Origin: Branchiostoma floridae
Taxonomy: Eukaryota; Chordata; Leptocardii; Amphioxiformes; Branchiostomatidae
Assembly: GCF_000003815.2 (NCBI RefSeq)
Contig: NC_049982.1
Coordinates: 33,516,308 to 33,580,307, forward strand
Length of the DNA stretch: 64,000 nucleotides
Direction: 5' to 3'
Shown in pieces: positions 24,147-34,493 of this stretch (the first letter of the stretch is position 1; each line of letters begins with the position of its first letter). Under the pieces are notes generated by a model that saw only the letters and a program-made list of their open reading frames with translations, did not search any database and was not told the origin of the DNA. A program made the position numbers and the translations under genes.

Positions 24147-26294
24147 GATCGTTTTCACAATGACGTCACAGTCGCGTTCGAACGTTCGAACGGCCATGTT
24201 GGATGATAAGCGGCTCGATCTCCATACGGCTGTGTGTTGCACGTGGTGGACCCGTTCGTGGAAAGAAGCCTTTTTTATTCAGAAACGGACTGGATGTTTG
24301 CCGTGCTAACTGCGAGTTCCATAAACACAGGATACGGCCTACTCGCCGTTTCTATTCAACAACATTACCTACAGTCCGTCCTCTTTTCAATAACTTGATT
24401 AAACCACTCTCCTACCAGCCCACCAACAGTAGCCCTGCCGCGGAGTTTATGCATGCTTTTTTAAAAAATTTTTGGGAGAAAGTTGGTTTCTGGTACAGGG
24501 TATGTCATGGACGTATACCATGTTACACGAAAATGTCAGCAAGCTTGTTCTATTTCTTCTTCATAAAACACGGCACATCGCGTCCTGAGCTGTGAGTGAT
24601 ATTTTAAATTTTTTCACCAGTACTGCCCCCGATGTTCTGTCGATAATCAAGCGAGGATTAAAAATTGTTAGGCTTGTTCACGAGGAACGAAATTCGAACC
24701 TTTTTACTCACGATTGTGTAGCTGGTAGAACAAAACAAAAATTTCTTCAGCCGCAAACTTTACCTAAGGCAAGACAAAACATCAATGCGGAACTTACACG
24801 TGTTAACGGGCACAATACACCCCTCACGCGCATCTCAATCGTTGTGTCAGTTTTACGCTCAGCATGGCCCAGTACGCTTACCTAAAAGTATGAGGTGAGG
24901 TGTGTATTGTGCATACGACTGGTATGATCATATGAAGAAAAATGTCAATACGAACCTCATATGGACTTGATATATACGCTCGTGTGACTGCGCCTGAAGG
25001 ATGCGGTCACACATGCGTATACATTCAAGTCCGTATGAGGTTCGTATGAAATTCTTAGCCCCCACCATGCTCCACAGGTTGCTGGGAAAATAAAATTGGA
25101 CAAATATATACAGATAACATGCCAGAGGAGTTAGCTAGGTCGCAGGCCATACTCCCTTTGGCCAACTAACTTCTCTAGCATGTTATCTGAGTGTCTATAT
25201 TTGTTTAATTTCTGCTTTTTCCAAGTGATATATAGGGACCTCATACGAACTTTGATAAAGATTCTTTATAAAGACACGGCAAAAGTACAGAGACTTTCGT
25301 AAGGTCTACATGTATAACAGATATACGCACGTGTGACGGCACCCTTTCACAAAACTTTGACAGCCCCTTCCGTATCTCGCTTGATTTAAGTACTGATTCG
25401 ACAAAGTGTGGCGTGTCTTCCAGCGAGCTTTGCGCTTGTGACGAGGGAAGTTTCTACAAGTCGACGTCTGGTCGAGTTCTGTCACCTCCATGCCGCGACG
25501 GGCACTAAACGCAATTTGGCATCTGACTAAACATGTGCTAAGCATTCTCAGAGTTTGAACTTTCAGTATTAAGTGCAACGTTACAGTCTGTCGCAATAAC
25601 GTCAGCGCTAGCAGCCCTGATTCGTATGTTTAACGTTAGTTGATCAACTGAATTGTAATTTTGTAAACAGACCTTTCTAATACACATGTTGACAAAGCCA
25701 AAATACGGAAAAAAGACGCGCGCACGAACTTTTTTAATACCACTTTCCCGCTGGCCCCCACTATCCTCTTGCCTCACGGAGTTAGGGTCGGGGAAGTGCT
25801 AAATTTTGCCCCTTGTTAGGCAAGTGGACAGTGAGTGCCAGCTCGTGCGCGTGCGGTGGGGATTGGTAGCTAGTCCTCTGCACGCCGCCTGTCAGTGAAA
25901 GGACATCACCAAGGGTAGCGTGCCAGGTACAGTGAATGATCGCGGTTTTTGCGAAGTCGCTTCACCTCGAACTCTAAACCACCGTGAACACTCCATTTCC
26001 CGCTACCGCAAAGGTAAATCCTCGCGATCGGCACCAGCATTAGATCGTTGAGAAAAGTGCCATTTTTAAAAGTATATAGATCAAGACGTATTATTGCAAC
26101 TTTGTCCTGATATCTAACCTTGGCTACATCACTTAATGATTCACAGAATGGAGACAAAACAGCACACTTGAACCCGCAAGTAACTTTGCTGGTGCTCTAG
26201 CTGGTGCCGTTCTGTGTTCTAGTCATCCAGGTTATCATCCAACATGGCGCCCACGCGTGATCGAACGGTTTTCGAACGTTCTGTGAAAATGATC
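24147..26294. mobile_element. 2.1-kb inverted-repeat DNA element rich in internal hairpins
   Basis: The left end GATCGTTTTCACA and right end TGTGAAAATGATC are inverse matches, flanked by TA on both sides (24145-24146, 26295-26296). Similarity extends inward to CCATGTTGGATGATAA on both arms. Inside are further nested hairpins, e.g. 24953-25050 (CGAACCTCATATGGACTTGA pairing with its inverse) and about 25100-25205 (ACAGATAACATGCCAGAG pairing). The open frames in it resemble nothing I know, so it is probably nonautonomous. The TA duplication points to a Tc1/mariner-type or similar family, but that is not established. Confidence 0.6.
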
Positions 26295-26728
26295 TATACA
26301 AGATGGAAGTGCATCTACAGTACAAGTTAGTTAGCTTAGGCACAAACGTAGAGGGGCGGTTGTTTAGTTTCTGATCTGTAAAGCTAAAACTGTTAGTGTT
26401 ACAGTAACTGTAAATGAATGAACTCAAGACCAGATCATCCTGTCATGTTTAACTATATCAAAGCACTGGACAAACCACACAAACCAAGTATGACTGTTTG
26501 CTGACCGAAGAGAAATAAGGAGTTCAAGAGGAGCGGTTTCAACTGGAGCAAGACTCCTGCCTAACCGAAGAACTCTGCTCTACTCTACTCAGTCAGATAA
26601 ACACTGTACTGGTAGTGGGAGAAAATAATTTCTACTAAATTTCTAGTACAGGCGTACTGACGTAGATGAATAACCGGGTGGGTGCAAGAGTGAAGATCGG
26701 GAGTCTACGGCCCGAAATAGCCTGGTAT

Positions 26729-26835
26729 CCAGCCGTAATATAGCTTCCGAGTCTCTTCTCTCCTCTCGGGCGGATCAGGGCCAGAGGTAACCGCCAGAGA
26801 GGAGAGAAGAGACTCGGAAGCTATATTACGGCTGG
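26729..26835. repeat. Perfect 39-bp inverted repeat (hairpin)
   Basis: The left arm 26729-26767 starts CCAGCCGTAATATAGCTTCC; the right arm 26797-26835 is its exact reverse complement. A further GGCGG/CCGCC pair lies just inside, leaving a loop of about 20 bases. No related copy elsewhere in the window. Confidence 0.9.
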
Positions 26836-27149
26836 ACGAGACGGTGGTATTCATGAAATGCTTTATATTTTGATTATGATCATACCCCGCAAGTTATTTG
26901 AGTTTCTGCAACTTATGATCACCCTTCGTAGCCAACCTTCAAACACTGTAACGTCCCCAGCACCCCCCACCACTAAACCCGCTGGCTGCCAAAAATAAAC
27001 AATAAAAAATGTACCTTCGACTTTTCAGATAATACAACTTCCTTTGTGTCTCCTTGCCCCTAAATCCTCAGATACAGTAACTGTTGTATATATGAAGAAA
27101 TATGTTGTTGTTGTTGTTGTCAGCGGAAGAAAGTTGAATTCTGCGGGCC

Positions 27150-27385
27150 GTTATCAAACCTGCGCGCGCACGTCAGGGCGCATGCGTAATGTGGGCAACA
27201 ATGCATTGCGCCGGAACCCGGAAGTGTAGCGGCAAAATCGAATAGTTTAGCAGAAAAGTTTGTTTTTAACCTCCTTGGTTTAAGTCTTGAAGTGAAGCGG
27301 TTAGAGAGACAACAACAACAAGTCTTTAGTTTATAGAGTTCGTCCTGAGGATACACAAGGATACCTGAATGTAAGTTCATCTGTG
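27150..27385. promoter_or_regulatory. CpG-rich promoter-like patch with NRF1 and ETS motifs
   Basis: GCGCATGCGT at 27178-27187 is the NRF1 palindrome and CCGGAAGTG at 27218-27226 is an ETS/GABP site; the surrounding 100 bases are CpG-rich. On the + strand a possible untranslated exon ends at a good donor, CTGAAT then GTAAGT, near 27370. On the minus strand GCGCAG then GTTTGA near 27160 could serve NCAPH, whose first coding exon lies 7 kb downstream and lacks an obvious promoter. Which gene it drives is unknown; it may be bidirectional. Confidence 0.4.
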
Positions 27386-28004
27386 ACGGTAGTCAACATA
27401 ATTTTCTTACCTTGAATCTTTACCTTGAACCACAGCCAGTCGATACCCTTGCGGGTAAATATTATAAGGCTGTCCTAGTTGTGGTGGTAGTAGCATCTGA
27501 TCAGTATGTGAAGTGGTACTCGAATAGGTCTGGATGCAGTCCTACATTTTGGCCGTCGCTCGGTCTAAGATTTGGTGGTCCAGGTGTCAGGCTCTCTTTG
27601 ACAATAATTTCGTATCTCACATTGAGCTGGTGTCTCTAATCAAGGGGGCTCTTAATAGGTTTAAACTCAAGATGGAGTTTGTTCGACTTGGTTCTGAAAG
27701 TTTCTTGGCTGAGTGGTGCCAATCTGTTAGATGGGCAAGTGTGCGGACGGGAGTTTTGGTTCTACGTTTTTAGAGTCCTTGTCGTAGTAGTCTTTGTTTG
27801 GTGCTACAATCTGTCTTTGCTATTGGTGGATTGTCTGTTAGATGTTCAGTGTGTGTGGTCAGTCCTTCACTATAGCTCTTTTCACGGATACCGGGTGACC
27901 CTTGACCCAGGACGCCGCGCGGTGCATTATGGTCGCCCTGGGGGACAACTGCTTTCGCGCGAAACTTGAAAATTTCCTTCAGTCATAGCGCAAATCGGAC
28001 GACA

Positions 28005-30815
28005 ATGGGGAAATCGGACCGATGTGTGGTTTTTGGGTGTAACAACGACAGACGCTATCCAGACAGGTATTTATTAGCTTAAATATTCAATATTCCAGTC
28101 ATCGGTACCGGTACAAAACATTTTTTTCCCGTTGGACAGGTTACGAAAAACCCGGAAGTGGGCCGGTCGATCGGATTTTGGACCGATGAGAAAATTAACA
28201 GATATCGGCAGGGGTTTACATGTTTTGGCGTTTTACCGGTTCAAGAAAAAACAAGAGCGAAGTAGAGTAGAGCTTATATTAATTTCTACCAAGTTTCTAC
28301 AGTCAAACTTACGGAGACAGTTAGCATAATTTGTTTACATATGCCGGAAGACAGGATACGCCAACGAAAGTCGGATATTCCACCAAAACACTGTGAAACA
28401 GTCCTTTATAGCGAAATAGATCATTGTTTTGAGTATCACTTATTTACGAGTTTTCACAGATAATAAGGTCCTGGTTCAGGTCTATACCTGTAATGAATCT
28501 TCTGTACCAATATCGATTTTTCTCATTAGAATGTACAATATTCTTTACTGGGCAATCACTATTTTTGATAGCTGTCTTCTGTTTTTTCAACACATGTAAT
28601 GCAGCAGAACATTAGGGTTCCTAAAACTAACCCTGCTACCTGTATCATGTATTTTGAAAGAAATAAAGCATCATGATTAAGAAATAAAAATGTTTTTGAA
28701 CTGTTTCTTTCTTTGTTCATTTATTGCCCACGATTATGTTGATAATTATGACAGTTTTTATCTAATGTATGAAATAGCATCTTCAGTTCAGTTCAGTTCA
28801 GATCAGATCATCCTCAAGGAGGTGACACTGGTGTCTCCACTCGTTTCATCATAACAATATATAAAGATTATTAAGATAAAATAAATATTTCCTTTGTAGA
28901 ATGGTTGTGAAGGAACACGTGAGCCTTCTACAATTCTTCAAGTGCCCAACAGAGCACAGGAAGACATGGGCCCGCCTTCTTCACAGAGAAGGCCTTGAAA
29001 TGCTCTCGGAAAACCAGAAAGTGTGCAGTAACCACTTTGTGATTGGGAGGCCATCAGTGCAGTACCCACACCCAGCCCTCTACTTGCGCGGATATCATAG
29101 CACACCAACCCAAAACCTCTCAGTCATGGACTCCATGAGGGGGCCAATCACTGAGTCTGACGACACCTACATGCACACCAGAAGAGGTATTATTTTAGCA
29201 TAAAGTGCAAGTAGAAAAAATAAATTGTTGAAAGTACTAAAAAAGACCATGATGAGCAAAGAAATAAATTGGGTGACAATGATGTTTGTTTGTTTGTGTT
29301 TGTTTATTTGCATATAATGTAAATGCTAATATGATTCATGCATCTAGATAGTGTTTCAATGCAATGATTTGAGATTTGTAGTGACAACAGATTCCTGTCT
29401 ACATCCCTGAAGTAATTCTAGTTTGATTTTTAAAAATTTCGATTTCAACTGATCTCTTGTTGATGATTATATCATTCTCGTTTTGAGATATTTTCATTCC
29501 TATTCAAGGATCAGTGAAACGCAAGCTGCCAATGGAGAGAGTACAAAAACAAAAAAAAGGCACAAGACAAGATGATCCTGAACCCTACAATGACTTGGGC
29601 CGACGTGATAACACTGAAAATATTTCAGAACATGCTAGCACTGAATCTGAACAGAGTTGTTGTTACAGTAATGATCATTCCTATGCTGCGTCTAAGGAAG
29701 AGGCACAATCTCCAGTTCCTGATTCCTGTGAGTGTGTCAAGACTTGCAAATTATGCAAGCGAGCCTATAAGGACCTGCAACACAGAAATCAGGAACTCGA
29801 GACTGAAGTGAAGGAACTAAAAGAGGAACTAAAAACTGTCAAGGAAAGTGCAAAAAACTCTAAGCAAGTCAGATATGACATTGAACAAATAAAGGACTCA
29901 GATACCAAAATGTCACTGCACACAGGTCTAACATATGCAATCTTCATGTGGGTATTCAACATAGTTGCATCCAAGTTACCAAACCTACAATATCACAAGG
30001 GTTCATCCTCTGCCACACCCAAGAGTTATCAGACGACAAACAAACAAAAACCAGGCCCAAAGCGTTTTTTGACTCCTCAAAATGAACTGTTAATGGTTCT
30101 CATGAAGTTGAGACAAAACTTTGTAGAAGACTTCCTGGCCCATCTTTTCTGCTGTAGTACTACTTTAGTTTCACAAATTTTGTCAACTTGGTTACCCTTG
30201 CTAGCTCTAGAATTGTCTCCATTAATCTACTGGCCCACACAGCATGAACTCAAGCTTTACTATCCGGATTGCTTCAAAAAGTACAAAAATGTCAGAGCAA
30301 TTATAGATTGCACGGAAATTGAGGTTCAAAGGCCATCACTTGCCAAAGCAAATGGACAGATTTTTTCAAACTACAAAAATAGGCCAACCTTAAAAGTATT
30401 CATAGCCTGTACACCTGCTGGTACAGTGTCCTTTGTGTCCAAAAGTGCAGGCGGAAAGATGAGTGACAAGGAAATTGTTTCCAGGTCGAATTTAGTTGAG
30501 GGTTTTGATTTTGGTGACACCCTCCTTGCTGACAGGGGTTTCAATATACAAGACTTACTGCTGGATAAGGGGGTTACTTTAGTTATACCTCCCTTTCTAA
30601 AGAAGAAGAACCAGTTTGCAGAATCAGAGAACAGAAGAACCAAGAGTGTAGCTAATGCTAGGATACATATAGAGAGAGTTATTGGTAGGATCAAACATTT
30701 CAAGGTCATGAAGGGGCCAATTCCCCTCAATATGAGAGATCTATTTGATAATGTAGTTATTGTAGTCTGTGCACTAACAAACTTACAACCAAAGATTGTT
30801 CCCCTGAAATGCTAA
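28005..30815 (+). CDS. ISL2EU transposase: THAP domain + coiled coil + DDE_Tnp_4
   Basis: Three exons in consistent phase: 28005-28066, 28900-29186, 29509-30815; about 551 residues. Exon 1 gives the first THAP cysteines (CVVFGC); exon 2 gives the rest (TW at about residue 52, VCSNHF as C-x2-H), with FF in place of the usual FP. C-x4-C and C-x2-H are 50 residues apart, inside the THAP range. Exon 3 has a Glu/Lys-rich coiled coil, a helix-turn-helix region (LLMVLMKLRQNF..LAHLF) and the DDE_Tnp_4 nuclease core. Likely catalytic residues are Asp in AIIDCTEIEV, Asp in LLADRGFN, and Glu in HIERVIGRIK. It should cut and join the element's ends in the nucleus. The start ATG at 28005 follows the left inverted repeat by 56 bases, so promoter and 5'UTR overlap the terminal region. 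No lesion seen. Confidence 0.88.
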
Positions 30816-30850
30816 TGTACCTGTAGAAAATATTTGAACGAAACATTGTA

Positions 30851-31109
30851 GAGTCGATTCCGAGTCACCTTGAGGGTTTTGAAATAATATTTGTAGTGAG
30901 TTTGAACTATTCTAAGTAAACAGAAATAATGTATTTGATGTTAGAAATGTTTCTAACATGTATGAACACTATAGAAAATATTTAGAACATCAAACAGAAG
31001 TTATAAATAGTTCTAAACAGTTACTTATCACAATTAGAATATTATTAAGATTTCCAAAATGTTGGAACAAAAGGCAAGAAATACCCTCTTAGTAATGTGG
31101 AATTGACTC
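30851..31109. mobile_element. Short TA-flanked inverted-repeat element between the two transposon genes
   Basis: Ends are GAGTCGATTCC and, inverted, GAGTCAATTCC, flanked by TA (30849-30850, 31110-31111). A relative with the same ends and interior words (AAAATGTTGGAACAAAAGGC-like, TAATGTGGAATT) lies at 57349-57671, so this is an interspersed family nested within the larger transposon. It occupies nearly all the space between the stop codons of the transposase and nuclease genes. Confidence 0.7.
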
Positions 31110-31135
31110 TATATGCTTCATTTGAATGAAATATT

Positions 31136-33705
31136 CTATATCCTCTCAGGAGATGCTGATAAAAAAGGGTATTCAGCACACAGTACTGTGCCACAAGCAT
31201 CTGCCCTCAGCTTCTTATGATGTCGCCGATTCAGCTTGACAAACTTGTCTACAGCAGATTTTTCATTGTACTGTCCCCAGTATATTGCTGGTGCATATGG
31301 ACGAGGACCATAATCCATAACTTTCTTCAGGAATGATGTGTTTTGTTCACTTACCGTTTCATCTGAACGAACCTTCCTTACTGCTTCGTACAAATTACTG
31401 GCAGTTATTCTCCCTTGTCTATATTTGAACCAACTATCTGATTGTGTCTGGTCTTTGGTGGTCTCTCTGATGATGTTAACTACTTCTTCTGATACAGGTG
31501 TTGTTGCTAGTTGGAACAGTTCTTGAGTACTGCTAGCCTCCTGTGCAATTTCTGGTAAAGTTTTTGGAAGATCTGGCATACAAATATATTCTGCATTGGT
31601 AACAACCTCTTCATTAACAACATGTTCAACATCGGGCATCTCAGACTCATTGCTGCCAAACTGTACATAAGCCAATATCCCTGCACTACCATTTGTTGCC
31701 ACCCTGAGTCCCTCTAACTCCAGGTCCTGGAGAGTCTTGTCCTGTCTGTCCTCAACTGCCCTGGGATCATTGTTGTATCTTGTACGTTTTGTGTGGTTGC
31801 TGTCTTCTTCCAGTCCACAATCACCTGAACCATAAGTAATTTTCCATCAGCAAAAACTAAAAGAAGATTAGAGTTTACCAGAGAAATGTTCTGAAGTAAG
31901 ACTGTTGTTGCAGCCATAACTATTTGGTGTTTTTATCACCACTGCAACAAGTCATTCTATTCATTACATATATATGTACTGTGATAACAATAACTACTGT
32001 GTAGTAAGGATCAGCCATAATGCATCATAAAACAATACTAGTACAGGTTTTATACAATAGAATTATAGTAATTCATACAATACTTTATGTAACATTTCAA
32101 TTTCCACAGGTTATAAAAGCAGTATTAGCTTTAAACTGTACCTTTGACTTTTCGGATGGTTATGTCCTTTACGAAGTCTGGCTTATGTGGCTTCTTCGAT
32201 GGTGCATGCCAGGCTTGGACTTTCTCAGTCACTGCTTTGTTATCACCTCTGGCAACTGTTTCAATAACAGTGTGACACAGCGCTGCAATGTGCTTGCAGG
32301 TCCCTTGAATACTAAAATTGAAAACAATCACAAATAGATTAGTCGAACCTGGTCATTGTACTGTGCTACTTAACTGAAGTAAGACTATTGTAAGACAACA
32401 AAAGGACTGATCAATGATAAACTTGTCAAGGTTTAGATTTCTAATAACACAATGCGGAAAAAAAAGTAGTATTACATACCCTCCAGGACAGGAACAGTAG
32501 CCATCAACAATGATGTTTCTTCTCTTGTGTACAATTATCCATGTGTCGTATGGAGGCAGTGAGACACTTGTCTCCCTGACAGCTTTGCAGCGGATGAAAC
32601 AGTACGGGCTGTCCACGTGTACTCCATGGACTTGCAGATTGCACACGTGCCCAGAGAGGTGCAGACTTTTTCCGTCTCGCAGCGCCTCCTTTCCCGCTGT
32701 TTTGATGTTCATATCCTTGTTTTCTAAAATTGATATAGTGAGATACAGATATCAACACATAGCTGGTACTTAAATTCTGTCCTTCCCTACAGATGTACTT
32801 TTCACATAAACTGCATGCCTGCGGTGCATTGAAAAATAATTAACCCTGTAAATGGCATTTTCAGCAGCCAGCAGTACGACAGAGCAGATGCTAGACTATG
32901 TATACTACAGTGTATGTCTACACTTCTGCAACCTTTTAAAACCACCGTGAACACTCCACTTTCCCACTAGCAAGAAATTAAATCCCCACTATTATATGCA
33001 CCTTGCTGGATTACACAAAACGTTTGTCAAGCACACCAACAATTACAAAATTAACATCATCATGCAATTGAAAAGCCTATGGTGCATTTACAACCTGTCA
33101 ATATTAAAGATAAATAGTAATATCTTGTGGACACTTACCCAAATTATTAAGAACTCAACATATATGCATGAACTGCAGATGCTGAAAAATATATGGACAA
33201 AATGAACAGTCAGAACTTTGATGAACAGTTAGCACATGTAACACATTATTATAGTTAGTAGTACTAGGTCAAACCAAGTCAAACCAAACAACTATGTAAC
33301 AGGAATGTACTGAGAAAAAAAACAACAACAATAGATTGTGACGATTTTCTGCGTGACTCACTTCGCTCAAAGTAGTTTTCAACTCCAACTTGAAGTAGAT
33401 CTGGAAGACCTGAGCCGTCAGACTCCCACCCTGCTGCCAAAGACGAAGAAGAAGGATTTGGTAACCTTATAAGGCCCATCCAAGATCAGTTTTTGCTCGA
33501 TGTATCGGGTGTGGCCGGGGTCACTGATTCCCGATCCCTTTGGTAGAGACAAAAGCTGCGCCTTCTTGCATAGACGAATAAGTTCATGTTTGTTTTTGTC
33601 ACTTGATGGGACTTCTCGGTTCGACAGAAATAATTTTAACTCCTGTATATTCCACTTATCGAACTCAAGGTCGCCGTCGCACGTGTTGCTGCCCGACGCC
33701 GCCAT
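31136..33705 (-). pseudogene. SAP-SWIM-YqaJ nuclease gene of the transposon, C-terminally truncated
   Basis: Five exons, minus strand: 33705-33525, 33433-33362, 32723-32480, 32311-32142, 31824-31136; 451 residues, all phases consistent. The first junction (91-bp intron) is the least certain. Exon 1 holds a SAP DNA-binding motif (WNIQELKLFLSNREV, HELIRLCKKA). Exons 3-4 build a SWIM zinc finger, CSCPGG spliced to TCKHIAAL (C-x-C, C-x-H). The last exon starts a YqaJ exonuclease domain (WFKYRQGRITASNL, IYWGQYNEKSA). It stops at LSASPERI, where family members normally have SPDG followed by an E-x-K motif, so the metal-binding core is incomplete. The start ATG at 33705 lies just inside the right inverted repeat; an in-frame ATG within the repeat is less likely. 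It may be inactive as a nuclease but still bind DNA. Confidence 0.75.
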
Positions 33706-34493
33706 CTTCTCTCTGCTCTGGGTGATATTCTTGTCCCCCAGGGCGACCATAATGCACCGCGCGGCGTCCTGGGTCAAGGGTCACCCGGTATCCGTGAAAA
33801 GAGCTATGGTGTTCTCCTTCTACTCTCTAGTCCTCTTTATAATTTCCAGTTTGCTTTGATGTGTCGTTTCTTGGCAGAAGGGTGGGCGGGTGCAAGTCTG
33901 CCTCGGGTGGAATGGCACATCCTTTTTCTTTGTTTCCATTCATGAGTTGTTTCTTCTTATATTATGATGGTTTTCAGTTTGGTCTCTGTCTGTATTACTA
34001 AAACTGTTTGTATACCCAAAATAACAAAGGTCTGGATGCAGTCCCCATTCTAACATTTAGGCGGCATGCACGCCCTAACCCGGGAGCCTCAGCTACCCCC
34101 CCCCCCCTACTTTGCCCCTCACGGGGTCATTTGGGGGTAACACCACGTAGATGTAGATTTTAATATGTTACAATTTTGTGCACGGATATATGGATACCAA
34201 CTATTAAAGTTTATGTTAAGTAGTAAGACAAATTCAAGATGAAGACAATATTGAATGCCAATGGGAAATAAAGGTAAAGTAAAGCTAGCTATTAAGACAA
34301 GGTTGATGCAAGGTTGTAGCTCCTGATGTTTGTCTGAGATACAGCAATTGCAAGGAGCTTAAAAAGTAATGTTTGTCTCCTACATAACCGAAGATCTCTA
34401 CTCTACTCTACTCTACTCTTGTTTCCTTTTCCCTTGTTTCCTATATAATTTGGACATCCAAAATTGTCTTCAGCTCTTTTGCATTCATAGTTA

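Larger units (their letters stand above)
27874..33805. mobile_element. Complete ISL2EU-type DNA transposon with 75-bp perfect inverted ends
   Basis: The first 75 bases (27874-27948, starting AGCTCTTTTCACGGATACCG) are exactly the reverse complement of the last 75 (33731-33805). The dinucleotide AT flanks both sides (27872-27873, 33806-33807), the 2-bp duplication I associate with ISL2EU. Inside are two convergent spliced genes: a THAP-DDE transposase (+) and a SAP-SWIM-YqaJ nuclease (-). A transposase paired with a YqaJ-type protein is the hallmark of ISL2EU within the PIF/Harbinger-ISL2EU group (recalled, not searched). Identical ends and an open transposase suggest recent insertion. The element is not fully intact, because the nuclease gene lacks its 3' part. 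A fragment of the TAGAG interspersed family lies inside at 28245-28520, in the transposase intron. Confidence 0.88.

Noticed and set aside
24203..24595. A 130-residue plus-strand frame inside the 2.1-kb inverted-repeat element as its transposase
   Set aside because: No recognisable catalytic motif or DNA-binding domain; probably a chance frame.
26729..26835. MicroRNA precursor
   Set aside because: The stem is perfectly paired over 39 bases, without the bulges typical of microRNA precursors; no expression evidence can be read from sequence.
30371..30730. A 119-residue minus-strand frame
   Set aside because: Antisense shadow of the transposase catalytic core.
33418..33777. Nuclease first exon read straight through from the ATG in the terminal repeat
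   Set aside because: The frame stops soon after and leaves the next conserved block out of frame. A 91-bp intron (33434-33524) restores phase, and the ATG at 33705 lies after the repeat.
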